The position numbers and the translations under genes were made by a program. From the NCBI GenBank assembly GCA_005791685.1, contig SXVG01000094.1, forward strand, positions 1 to 15,939: a stretch of DNA of 15,939 nucleotides. Direction: 5' to 3'. Source of the stretch: Methylotenera sp. GTDB lineage: Bacteria; Pseudomonadota; Gammaproteobacteria; Burkholderiales; Methylophilaceae. How positions within the stretch are numbered: the stretch's first letter is position 1; each line of letters starts with the position of its first letter. Below are positions 1 through 7,033 of this stretch, piece after piece. A model generated the notes under the pieces. The model was given only the letters and a program-made list of their open reading frames with translations, made no database searches and had not been told where the DNA came from.

Positions 1-512
1 ATGAGCGTGGCATGCGTTCGGGCACCTTGGCCACCCACCAGATTGTCGGCATGGGCGAAGCATTTAGAATTGCCCGCGAAGAAATGACGATTGAAAACGC
101 CCGCATCCGCCGTTTACGCGATAAATTATTGCACGGTCTGCAAAGCATGGAAGAAGTCTACGTGAACGGCGATTTAGAACAGCGCGTGCCACACAATTTG
201 AACATCAGCTTCAACTACGTGGAAGGCGAATCCTTGATCATGGCGGTCAAGGGCATCGCGGTATCGAGCGGCTCGGCCTGTACTTCTGCCAGCTTAGAAC
301 CGAGCTACGTGTTGCGCGCCTTAGGCCGCTCAGACGAATTGGCGCACAGCTCCATCCGCTTCTCCATCGGCCGCTTTACTACCGAGGCTGACGTGGACTA
401 CACCATAGAATTAATGAAAAGCAAAATCGATAAATTAAGGGAACTGTCCCCACTGTGGGAAATGTTTAAAGACGGCGTAGACCTAAGCAAAGTGCAATGG
501 GCAGCGCATTAA
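1..512 (+). CDS. iscS: Cysteine desulfurase IscS (3' end only)
   Basis: IscS is a pyridoxal-phosphate enzyme that takes sulfur from L-cysteine as a persulfide and passes it to the scaffold IscU. Only about the last 170 residues are present. The frame is open from the window edge, where bases 1-2 would complete a His codon of the usual HERGMRSGT stretch. The segment SSGSACTSASLEPSY (Cys codon at 279-281) holds the catalytic cysteine loop, and the C-terminus (MFKDGVDLSKVQWAAH) matches the conserved tail that contacts IscU. It is the first gene of the isc operon seen here; iscR, if present, would lie upstream outside the window. The gap to iscU is 128 bases, unusually long for this operon, and is filled by a repeat-built fold-back. 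The family assignment is very secure. Confidence 0.97.
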   Translation, partial: ERGMRSGTLATHQIVGMGEAFRIAREEMTIENARIRRLRDKLLHGLQSMEEVYVNGDLEQRVPHNLNISFNYVEGESLIMAVKGIAVSSGSACTSASLEPSYVLRALGRSDELAHSSIRFSIGRFTTEADVDYTIELMKSKIDKLRELSPLWEMFKDGVDLSKVQWAAH

Positions 513-533
513 AAGGCTGTCGATAGTTGGTAA

Positions 534-626
534 GACAGTCGTTAGACGTTAGTTTGTAGTCGTTAGTTAAAAGCTAACATCAAAACCAACTAGCGACTAA
601 GGACTACCCACTAACGACTGCATTAC
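534..626 (+). repeat. Fold-back unit of heptad repeats between iscS and iscU (copy A)
   Basis: Reverse-oriented heptads (CGTTAGT and variants) occupy 540-567 in register, and forward heptads (ACTAGCG, ACTAAGG, ACTACCC, ACTAACG) occupy 589-616. They flank a spacer around 569-587. The inner arms 557-568 and 588-599 can pair over 12 bases with one G-U. The 19-base spacer and the end CTAACGACTGCATTAC (611-626) recur in the iscU-iscA gap. A recognisable ribosome-binding GGAG for iscU follows at about 629-632, outside the unit. Confidence 0.85.
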
Positions 627-640
627 AACGGAGAATTAAC

Positions 641-1030
641 ATGGCATATTCAGACAAAGTACTCGACCACTACGAAAACCCACGTAACGTGGGCACCTTG
701 GATAAAAACGACCCGAATGTCGGCACCGGCATGGTAGGTGCACCGGCTTGCGGTGACGTGATGAAATTAATGATTAAAGTCAGCGATGACGGCATCATTG
801 AAGATGCAAAATTCAAAACTTACGGCTGCGGTTCGGCTATCGCCTCCAGCTCTTTGGTCACCGAATGGCTAAAAGGCAAAACCATAGACCAAGCTTACGC
901 CATCAAAAACTCGGCGATTGCCGAAGAATTGGCTCTGCCACCGGTTAAAATTCACTGCTCGGTATTGGCAGAAGACGCCATTAAAGCCGCTGTGGCGGAC
1001 ATCAAGGCCAAAAAACAGTTGAAAATCTAG
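641..1030 (+). CDS. iscU: Iron-sulfur cluster scaffold IscU
   Basis: IscU is the scaffold on which IscS-derived sulfur and iron are assembled into [2Fe-2S] clusters before transfer to acceptor proteins. The 129-residue product has the full set of ligands: Cys37 with Asp39 (ACGD), Cys63 (GCGSA) and Cys106 (KIHCS). The LPPVK motif (99-103) is the recognition site for the chaperone HscA. Length and ends agree with the E. coli protein. The ATG is preceded by GGAG at a normal distance. It lies downstream of iscS and upstream of iscA in one direction. The stop codon TAG (1028-1030) falls in the first bases of the next repeat unit, so the repeat abuts the gene directly. Confidence 0.98.
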   Translation: MAYSDKVLDHYENPRNVGTLDKNDPNVGTGMVGAPACGDVMKLMIKVSDDGIIEDAKFKTYGCGSAIASSSLVTEWLKGKTIDQAYAIKNSAIAEELALPPVKIHCSVLAEDAIKAAVADIKAKKQLKI

Positions 1031-1130
1031 TCGTTAGTGGATAGTCGTTAGTCGCTAGTTAAAAGCTAACATCAAAACCAACTAACGACTAAACTACCGA
1101 CTACAAACTAAGGTCTAACGACTGCATTAC
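1027..1130 (+). repeat. Fold-back unit of heptad repeats between iscU and iscA (copy B)
   Basis: This is the second copy of the structure found before iscU. Reverse heptads lie at 1032-1059 (CGTTAGT, GGATAGT, CGTTAGT, CGCTAGT) and forward heptads begin at 1081. The spacer at 1061-1079 is identical over 19 bases to 569-587, and the unit ends with the same CTAACGACTGCATTAC (1115-1130). The inner arms 1049-1060 and 1080-1091 pair over 12 positions with one C-A mismatch. The unit overlaps the iscU stop codon. Confidence 0.85.
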
Positions 1131-1132
1131 CA

Positions 1133-1167
1133 ACTAACGACTACAAACTAACGACTAACGACTAACT
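1133..1167 (+). repeat. Five in-register heptads directly before the iscA start
   Basis: The 35 bases divide exactly into ACTAACG, ACTACAA, ACTAACG, ACTAACG, ACTAACT, and the iscA ATG (1168) follows at once. There is no purine-rich Shine-Dalgarno sequence in this leader. The array continues the repeat region that starts at the end of iscU. Confidence 0.85.
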
Positions 1168-1491
1168 ATGGCCATTACCTTAACGACCACCGCCGCCGAG
1201 CGCGTGGAAAAATTTTTAGCTAACCGTGGCAAAGGCTTGGGCCTGCGCTTGGGCGTCAAAACCACTGGCTGTTCGGGCATGGCCTACACCTTGGAATTTG
1301 TCGACGAACTGAACGCCGAAGACACTAGCTTTGAAAGCCATGGCGTGAAGATCATTGTCGATCCAAAAAGCTTGGTTTACATAGACGGCACCGAATTGGA
1401 CTTCAGCAAAGAAGGCCTCAACGAGGGCTTTAAATTTAACAACCCCAACGTCAAAGACGAATGCGGTTGCGGTGAAAGCTTCACAGTGTGA
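1168..1491 (+). CDS. iscA: Iron-sulfur assembly protein IscA
   Basis: IscA is an A-type carrier that binds iron or an Fe-S cluster and passes it to target proteins, especially for [4Fe-4S] maturation. The 107-residue product has the three conserved cysteines at 35 (TGCSGM), 99 and 101 (ECGCG), at the same positions as in E. coli IscA, and full family length. It is read in the isc operon between iscU and hscB. Its stop TGA overlaps the hscB GTG start in the four bases GTGA, implying coupled translation. The start is unusual because the ATG is preceded by a pure heptad array and no Shine-Dalgarno sequence. The protein identity is secure. Confidence 0.97.
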   Translation: MAITLTTTAAERVEKFLANRGKGLGLRLGVKTTGCSGMAYTLEFVDELNAEDTSFESHGVKIIVDPKSLVYIDGTELDFSKEGLNEGFKFNNPNVKDECGCGESFTV

Positions 1492-2006
1492 GTTTGAATT
1501 ATTTTCAGCTGTTTGACTTGCCAGAAACGTTTGCCATTGCGCAAGCCAAACTGGAAACGCAATACCGCCAGCTACAATCAACCGCCCACCCTGACCGCTT
1601 TGTTACCGCCACAGCGGCCGAGCAACGCCAGTCCATGCAATTGGCCACCTTAGCCAACGAGGCCTACCTCACCTTAAAAAGCCCAGCCAAACGCGCGGAC
1701 TATTTATTAACGCTCAAAGGCATAGACAGCTTGAATGACAGCAACACCAGCCTGCCCATGGACTTTTTAATGCAGCAAATAGAGTGGCGTGAAACCATGG
1801 AAGAGGCCATCGCAGCCAAAGACACCGCCGGCTTAGAGAGCTTGTTCGATGAGATGCAAGCTGAATCAAAGCAACTGACAGCGCAACTCACGGATTTAAT
1901 CGATAACAAAAAAGACTATGCCGCCGCCAGCGAAAGCACCCGCAAACTGGTTTTTATTGATAAAGTGTGCGCAGACATAGGCCAAGCGATAGAGCGCCTA
2001 GACTAA
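1488..2006 (+). CDS. hscB: Fe-S cluster assembly co-chaperone HscB
   Basis: HscB is the J-domain co-chaperone that brings IscU to HscA and stimulates the HscA ATPase. The 172-residue protein starts with the typical NYFQLFDLP, has the J-domain signature HPD at residues 34-36 (HPDRF), and has a C-terminal helical bundle (about 85-172) that binds IscU; E. coli HscB has 171 residues. I chose the GTG at 1488 because it gives the expected N-terminus and overlaps the iscA stop as GTGA; a TTG at 1494 is a less likely alternative. Translation is probably coupled to iscA. The gap to hscA consists entirely of heptad repeat. Confidence 0.95.
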   Translation: MSLNYFQLFDLPETFAIAQAKLETQYRQLQSTAHPDRFVTATAAEQRQSMQLATLANEAYLTLKSPAKRADYLLTLKGIDSLNDSNTSLPMDFLMQQIEWRETMEEAIAAKDTAGLESLFDEMQAESKQLTAQLTDLIDNKKDYAAASESTRKLVFIDKVCADIGQAIERLD

Positions 2007-2055
2007 ACTACCGACTACCGACTACCGACTAACGACTAACGACTAACGACTAGCA
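2007..2055 (+). repeat. Heptad array filling the hscB-hscA gap
   Basis: The whole 49-base gap is seven heptads: ACTACCG three times (2007-2027), ACTAACG three times (2028-2048) and a degenerate ACTAGCA (2049-2055). It begins right after the hscB stop codon and the hscA ATG follows immediately. No Shine-Dalgarno sequence is visible. A seven-base period cannot keep one reading frame, which fits an untranslated role. Confidence 0.9.
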
Positions 2056-3959
2056 ATGGCATTATTACAAATCTCCGAACCTGGGCAATCCGCCGCGCCG
2101 CATCAACACAAGTTGGCGATAGGCATAGACTTGGGCACCACCAATTCCTTGGTGGCCACGGTTAAAAGCGGCATGGCGACGGTCTTGCAAGACGAACACG
2201 GCCACGCCTTATTGCCGTCGGTGGTGCGCTACATGCCAGACGGCGCGGTAGTGGTGGGCCATGAAGCCCTTGCCCAGCAAAGCCAAGATCCGGTCAACAG
2301 CATCGCCTCGGCCAAACGCTTTATGGGTCGCTCATTAAGCGACATTGCCGACCGCGCGCACATTCCTTACCATTTTGTCGACAGCGGCGAGCCTGCCAAA
2401 CTATTGCAGTTAAAAACCCGTGCCGGCCTTAAAACGCCCATCGAAATTTCATCGGAAATATTAAAAACCCTCAAAGCCCGTGCCGAAAAATCCTTAGGCA
2501 TCACGGCCGACCGCGACCAATTAACCGGCGCCGTGATTACCGTGCCGGCCTATTTGACGATGCGCAGCGCCAAGCCACCAAAGATGCCGCGCGCTTAGCC
2601 GGCCTCAATGTCTTGCGCTTACTCAACGAGCCGACCGCCGCGGCGGTGGCCTACGGTCTGGACAACGCCGCCGAAGGCACGTTTGTCATTTACGATTTAG
2701 GCGGTGGCACCTTCGACGTGTCCATCCTAAAACTCACCCAAGGCGTGTTTGAAGTGCTTGCCACCAATGGCGATTCGGCGCTGGGCGGCGACGATTTTGA
2801 CCACCGCATTTACTGCTGGGTGTTGGATAAGATACGCGAAAACAGCCAGCCATTTAGCCCACTCAGCGAACAAGACACACGCTTGTTATTGACCAAAGCG
2901 CGTCAAGCCAAAGAATGGTTAACCGACAACCACGAAGCGCAAATCGTTTGCCGCTTGGGCAATGGCCTGCTGGTTGACGTAACCTTAAGCGCCAGCGAAT
3001 TTGTAGCCCTCACCGAACAATTGGTGCAAAAAACCTTAAGCCCTACACGCAAAGCCATGCGCGATGCCAATTTAAGCTTGGACGACATTAAAGGCGTGGT
3101 CTTAGTCGGTGGCGCGACGCGCATGCCGCAAGTGCGACTGGCAGTTGAAGACTATTTCAAGCAAACCCCACTGACCAACCTCGATCCAGACAAAGTCGTG
3201 GCGCTGGGCGCTGCCATACAGGCCAACACCTTGGTCGGTAACCGCAGCGATCACGATTTATTGTTGCTGGATGTCACGCCCTTATCGCTAGGCCTAGAAA
3301 CCATGGGTGGTTTAGTGGAGCGCATTATTCCGCGTAACAGCACCCTGCCGGTGGCACGTGCGCAAGATTTCACTACCTACAAAGACGGGCAAACCGCCAT
3401 GAGCATACAAGTACTGCAAGGCGAACGCGAACTGGTCGCCGATTGCCGCTCCTTGGCGCGCTTTGAACTGCGCGGCATACCGGCCATGGCCGCAGGCGCA
3501 GCGCGCATACGGGTGACGTTTCAAGTGGATGCCGACGGCTTGCTGTCGGTCAGTGCGCGCGAACAAACCAGCGGCGTGGAAGCGCACGTAGTGGTCAAGC
3601 CGTCGTACGGCTTGAGTGAAGAAGAAATCACCCGCATGCTCAAATCCTCGTTTGGCAGCGCCGAGATAGATAAAAAAGCCCGCATGTTGGCCGAAGCGCG
3701 GGTGAATGCCGGCGCCATTCTTAGCGCCGTGGAAGCGGCCTTGCAACAAGATGGCGAACTGATCAACGAGGCTGAACAGCAAGCCATACAAGCAGAAATG
3801 GCCTATTTGCACACGCTAAGCCTAGGCGACGACGCCGCTGCCATCAACCAAGGCGTAGACCAACTCAACCATGCCACCGAGGCTTTCGCCGCGGCGCGCA
3901 TGAATGCCAGCGTCAGCCGTGCTTTAAGCGGTAAGAATTTAGATGAGATACAGTTGTAG
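2056..3959 (+). pseudogene. hscA: Fe-S assembly chaperone HscA, interrupted by a one-base frameshift
   Basis: HscA is the Hsp70-type ATPase that acts with HscB on the LPPVK motif of IscU to release nascent Fe-S clusters. The first frame (2056-2598) has the phosphate-binding loop GIDLGTTNS (residues 23-31) and runs to VPAY (residue 166). It then goes out of frame and stops at 2596-2598. The rest continues from about 2557 in another frame with DDAQRQATKDAAR, then NEPTAAAVAYG, DLGGGTFDVS and a normal substrate-binding domain. One T is missing from the run at 2553-2555: restoring it turns TAT TTG into TAT TTT GAC and gives a single 634-residue protein (E. coli HscA 616). All neighbours are intact, and no slippery site or stimulator is seen. 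A sequencing or assembly error, or a very recent mutation, is more likely than recoding. The stop codon TAG lies in a REP-like palindrome. Confidence 0.93.
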
Positions 3960-3975
3960 GAGCGGCGCGCCTACA
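3955..3975. repeat. REP-like palindrome GTAGGAGCG (copy 1)
   Basis: TGTAGG (3955-3960) pairs with CCTACA (3970-3975) around a GC-rich loop. The element shares GTAGGAGCG with 6657-6665 and 7470-7478. It overlaps the last codon and the stop of hscA and precedes fdx by about 15 bases. Confidence 0.7.
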
Positions 3976-3990
3976 TAACAAGGAAACAAT

Positions 3991-4332
3991 ATGCCACAAA
4001 TTATCATTTTGCCGCACGTCGAACTCTGCCCTGAGGGCGCTGCCATAGAAGCCAACAGCGGCGAGTCGATTTGCGATGTGCTACTCAATCACCACATCGA
4101 CATAGACCACGCTTGCGACCAAGCCTGCGCTTGCACCACTTGCCACGTCATTATTCGGGAAGGTTTTAAATCGCTGAACCCATCTAGCGATCAAGAAGAC
4201 GATTTACTGGATAAAGCCTGGGGTTTAGAACCGAATTCGCGCTTGTCTTGCCAGGCGCGGGTGGGCAAAGAAGACTTGGTGGTGGAAATCCCTAAATACA
4301 GCATCAACATGGCCAAAGAAGGTCACCGCTAA
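3991..4332 (+). CDS. fdx: ISC-type [2Fe-2S] ferredoxin
   Basis: This is the adrenodoxin-type ferredoxin that supplies electrons during Fe-S cluster assembly. The 113-residue protein carries the ligand pattern HACDQACACTTCHV with Cys42, Cys48 and Cys51 and the fourth ligand Cys87 (RLSCQA), at the same positions as in E. coli Fdx; Cys46 is an extra conserved cysteine of this subfamily. The start ATG follows a good ribosome-binding AAGGAA (3980-3985). It is the last isc gene here. No iscX is seen after it, since the next gene is on the opposite strand. Identity is secure. Confidence 0.97.
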   Translation: MPQIIILPHVELCPEGAAIEANSGESICDVLLNHHIDIDHACDQACACTTCHVIIREGFKSLNPSSDQEDDLLDKAWGLEPNSRLSCQARVGKEDLVVEIPKYSINMAKEGHR

Positions 4333-4354
4333 ACTAAAACAGAGTCAAGACAGC

Positions 4355-4488
4355 TCACCACAGAGGCACAGAGAAGATCAAATACAATCAGTGAGTTAGC
4401 TATTTTAAATTTATGCCTCGCGAGAACGAATCTTACGCAGTCGCGCTGTTATTTAGGTTTTCTCCGTGCCTCTGTGTCTCTATGGTGA
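4355..4488. repeat. Inverted pair of CACAGAG-type elements between convergent fdx and SulP genes
   Basis: The left copy is at 4355-4376 (+ orientation) and a longer copy lies at 4460-4488 in reverse orientation. They match except that the left copy lacks about eight bases (ACACAGAG), and they face each other over roughly 80 bases. A third copy is at 13555-13588. The pair fills most of the 180-base gap between two convergent genes and could fold in RNA from either strand. There is no U-run directly after it, so I do not call it a classical terminator. Confidence 0.65.
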
Positions 4489-4512
4489 AGTTTTAAAAAT
4501 CTAGCTCAACGT

Positions 4513-5883
4513 TTAATTGGTTTCGGCTAAATCCAACTCCACCGCGTCTTCTTTAGCGTGATGCAAGGGCACTTGCTTCATCAATACCGCCACCACAAAA
4601 ATCGCAATAGCACTTAACACCGCGGTTAAAAAGCCGGTCAGCGGCACCATGATGGCGGTGTAGATCATTAGCCAAAAGTGAAAGCGGCTCTTCATGTCCA
4701 ACACTTCTTCTATCTCTTTCCATTTCACCATGCCAGATGCCACGTAAAGCAGAATACCGCCTATACAGGCCATAGGCACTTGCTCTAAATAAGTGGCTAG
4801 ATAAGCCGCCAAAAGCAATTTGAAGCTGAATTTAGCAATGCCGGCCAAGGGTGACACCGCGCCCAAACGAATGTTAACCGCGGTACGGGCTAAAGCGCCG
4901 GTGTGTGGAAAGCCGTTGAATAATGGTGTAAAGATGTTCACCATGCCTTGGCCCCATAATTCTTTATTCGGGTTAAACGGCACGCCTTGGTTGTTGGCCA
5001 TGCGATCGGCCATGCGGCTGCACAACAAGCTTTCGATTGCCGCCACAAAATAAATGGCCACGGCAAAATAAGCCAAATCAAACCACACTTGGCCGGTGGT
5101 CATGTCCGGTAGCGCCGGCATGGTGATATTCCAAAAATCGGTAGGGATGCTGCCGTATTTATCTTTAATCAGCACCAAGCCTTTGTCTTTCCAGAAAGTA
5201 GCGGCGGCCAACCAGCCTAAACCCAAACCAAACACCGGCGCCGGAATAAAGGTGGAAATCTTAATCAGCACTTTACAAATAGCGAAGGTACTCAACGCCA
5301 CGATCACCGCGTAAACGTTCATTTCGCCCATGTATGCTATGGTCTTTTGGATTTGCCCAATGAAGTCGTAACCGATTTTATGCTGGAAGCCAAACACCTC
5401 GCCCATTTGTGAGAAAGCGATGACCACGGCAATACCTATGGTGAAACCGACCACGATGGAATGCGGCACCAAGGTCACCACTTTGCCTTTTTTGAGCAGG
5501 CCGGTAAACATCAGCATGACGCCAGCAATGATGGAAGACAACACCAAAAAGCTGTGGTTATAGGTGGCCATTAAACCGGCAATAATGGGAATGTAAGCCG
5601 CGGTTGGGCCGTACACTTGGTATTTGCTACCGCCAAACAAAGCGCCCAACAAACCCGCTACCGCGCCACCAACGATGCCCTGCTCTGGGCGCAAACCACT
5701 GGCCATGGCAAAACCCATGGCTAAGGGAATGGCCACCATGGCCACCACTAAACCGGCGGTTAAATCTTTGATGATATTGCGACTTAGACTGCCTTTGGCG
5801 AGATCTTCGTAACGGCCGTCGTTAGGGTTGAGATAAAACTTGAGGGTGCGCAACAATGTGCTGGTGTCTTGCCTGTGGCTCAT
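4513..5883 (-). CDS. SulP-family anion transporter without STAS domain (probable bicarbonate transporter)
   Basis: SulP (SLC26) proteins carry sulfate, bicarbonate or other anions across the inner membrane. The 456-residue product has many hydrophobic segments, beginning with the SulP signature region (DLTAGLVVAMVAIPLAMGFA, residues 41-60, then SGLRPEQGIVGG) and YGPTAAYIPII. It ends shortly after the last membrane span (AVLSAIAIFVVAVLMKQ), so the cytoplasmic STAS domain of typical 550-600-residue members is absent. It lies 64 bases downstream of a beta-carbonic anhydrase on the same strand, suggesting an operon and bicarbonate as substrate. Family is sure; substrate is inferred from the neighbour, and sulfate or another anion remains possible. 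Confidence 0.88.
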   Translation of the reverse strand: MSHRQDTSTLLRTLKFYLNPNDGRYEDLAKGSLSRNIIKDLTAGLVVAMVAIPLAMGFAMASGLRPEQGIVGGAVAGLLGALFGGSKYQVYGPTAAYIPIIAGLMATYNHSFLVLSSIIAGVMLMFTGLLKKGKVVTLVPHSIVVGFTIGIAVVIAFSQMGEVFGFQHKIGYDFIGQIQKTIAYMGEMNVYAVIVALSTFAICKVLIKISTFIPAPVFGLGLGWLAAATFWKDKGLVLIKDKYGSIPTDFWNITMPALPDMTTGQVWFDLAYFAVAIYFVAAIESLLCSRMADRMANNQGVPFNPNKELWGQGMVNIFTPLFNGFPHTGALARTAVNIRLGAVSPLAGIAKFSFKLLLAAYLATYLEQVPMACIGGILLYVASGMVKWKEIEEVLDMKSRFHFWLMIYTAIMVPLTGFLTAVLSAIAIFVVAVLMKQVPLHHAKEDAVELDLAETN

Positions 5884-5947
5884 GTGTACAACTTTCAGAA
5901 TAAGGGTTAAAAACGGTTACACCTGCATTATACCTTTTAAGGCCAGC

Positions 5948-6586
5948 CTAAAGCATTAAGGTCTGCTCTAAAAAACGCACTTCGCCGCTGGCTAAATTGT
6001 AAATGCCACCGACCATGCCTATCTCTTTGGCCGCCAACATGTCTTGGATGATGTCACTGCTGTGGACGATTTCGTTGATTTGCACTTGCACGTTCAAAGC
6101 GCAGACTTTATCGACAAAGTCCACATTGTTTGAATCGCGTTGGTCGGGCGTGGTTTTTTCCATGCGCACCGCCGGCCGAATCAGATTGATGATTTCGCCT
6201 ATGTGGCCTTCGCGGAAATTATCGCAAGCGGCTTTCACGGCGCCGCAATCGGTGTGGCCTAACACCACCAGCAACTTGCTACCCAGGTATTTAGAGCTAA
6301 ACTCCAAGCTGCCTATGCACTTGTCGGAGGCGATGTTACCGGCCAAGCGTACACTAAAAATATCGCCCAAGGCCTGATCAAACAAGATCTCAACCGGCGC
6401 CCGCGAGTCGCTGCAACTGAGCACCGAGGCAAAGGGATGCTGCCTATCTTTGGTCATGTGCACCAAACCCAGCATGTTTTTATTGGCACTGAGGTTGTTG
6501 GTAAAGCGGTGGTTGCCTTCAACCAATATATCCAAGGCCTCTTGTGGAGACATTTTGTCGCGATTCAGTAAAGGGTGCTGATACAT
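5948..6586 (-). CDS. Beta-class carbonic anhydrase
   Basis: The enzyme interconverts CO2 and bicarbonate with a zinc ion in the cytoplasm. The 212-residue protein shows the complete beta-class active site: Cys58 with the Asp60-Arg62 dyad (SCSDSRAP), then His111 and Cys114 (GHTDCGA), all at the usual spacing. The start ATG has AGGAA about eight bases upstream, and a clear promoter lies just before it. The SulP transporter gene follows on the same strand, so the two are probably cotranscribed and work together in supplying or balancing inorganic carbon. Confidence 0.95.
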   Translation of the reverse strand: MYQHPLLNRDKMSPQEALDILVEGNHRFTNNLSANKNMLGLVHMTKDRQHPFASVLSCSDSRAPVEILFDQALGDIFSVRLAGNIASDKCIGSLEFSSKYLGSKLLVVLGHTDCGAVKAACDNFREGHIGEIINLIRPAVRMEKTTPDQRDSNNVDFVDKVCALNVQVQINEIVHSSDIIQDMLAAKEIGMVGGIYNLASGEVRFLEQTLML

Positions 6587-6615
6587 GGGCCATTCCTGTT
6601 AGTTGGGACGACCTG

Positions 6616-6645
6616 ATTATACCTTGATACGATATTTTGTATGAA
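6616..6645 (-). promoter_or_regulatory. Sigma70-type promoter for the carbonic anhydrase-SulP operon
   Basis: Read on the minus strand, TTCATA (6645-6640) and a perfect TATAAT (6621-6616) are separated by 18 bases. Initiation is expected near 6609, giving a leader of about 23 bases before the ATG at 6586. Confidence 0.65.
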
Positions 6646-6654
6646 GCAGGCTTT

Positions 6655-6680
6655 AGTAGGAGCGCAATTTATTGCGCAAA
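6655..6680. repeat. REP-like element (copy 2)
   Basis: GTAGGAGCG (6657-6665) leads into the palindrome GCGCAA-TTTA-TTGCGC (6662-6677). It shares the GTAGGAGCG head with the elements at 3955 and 7469, but the rest of the palindrome differs. It lies between the higA-type antitoxin stop and the carbonic anhydrase promoter. Confidence 0.55.
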
Positions 6681-6718
6681 ACGATGATTATGAAACGGTT
6701 TAGCTTGGTGGATTTTGC

Positions 6719-7033
6719 TTATACCGTGGCTAAGCGGTCTACGGTATCCGGGTATTGATCTACTAATTTAATTAATAAGGCAGCTTGGGCATTTGGCTTG
6801 GCTCGACCTTGTTCCCAATTTTCCAATGTACGGGGATTGGTGCGCAAATACCCGGCAAATACCGGTCGAGATAAGTGCAAACGCTCACGCAAAGCTAACA
6901 GATCCTCAGCACTGACTTCTGGCACCGCTTGCAATACAACTTGGTGAGTGCGTAAAGTACGTTTCTGCATGCGCTCGGTGGTTAAAGCTTCAAACCCTTC
7001 CACCATCTCGTCAAATAAATTTCTCTTGCTCAT
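6719..7033 (-). CDS. higA: HigA2-type antitoxin, HTH domain
   Basis: This is the antitoxin and autorepressor of a type II toxin-antitoxin pair. The 104-residue protein has a short N-terminal segment (LFDEMVEGFEAL) and then an XRE-type helix-turn-helix at about residues 38-90. That region includes LRERLHLSRPVFAGYLRTNPRTLENWEQGRAKPN, split here only by the continuous reading, in which the RTLENWEQGR recognition region is typical of HigA2 of Vibrio cholerae. Its ATG shares one base with the stop of the toxin gene (TAATG), and the toxin-first order is that of hig loci. Repression probably acts at the inverted repeat upstream of the toxin. The family is clear from recall of the motif; no alignment was run. 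Confidence 0.9.
   Translation of the reverse strand: MSKRNLFDEMVEGFEALTTERMQKRTLRTHQVVLQAVPEVSAEDLLALRERLHLSRPVFAGYLRTNPRTLENWEQGRAKPNAQAALLIKLVDQYPDTVDRLATV

Noticed and set aside
1216..1581. Open frame of 121 codons antisense to iscA/hscB
   Set aside because: It is the complement of two secure genes, has no family resemblance that I recognise, and shows no ribosome-binding site of note.
2007..2055. CRISPR array or iterons in the heptad repeats
   Set aside because: Units are only seven bases without spacers and there are no cas or rep genes; the arrays lie inside an operon.
2551..2620. Programmed frameshifting in hscA
   Set aside because: There is no slippery heptamer, internal Shine-Dalgarno or stop-codon pause at the break as in prfB; a one-base deletion in a T-run explains it, and HscA is not known to be recoded.
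3312..3812. Open frame of 166 codons antisense to hscA
   Set aside because: It mirrors the codon bias of hscA on the other strand and has no recognisable domain.
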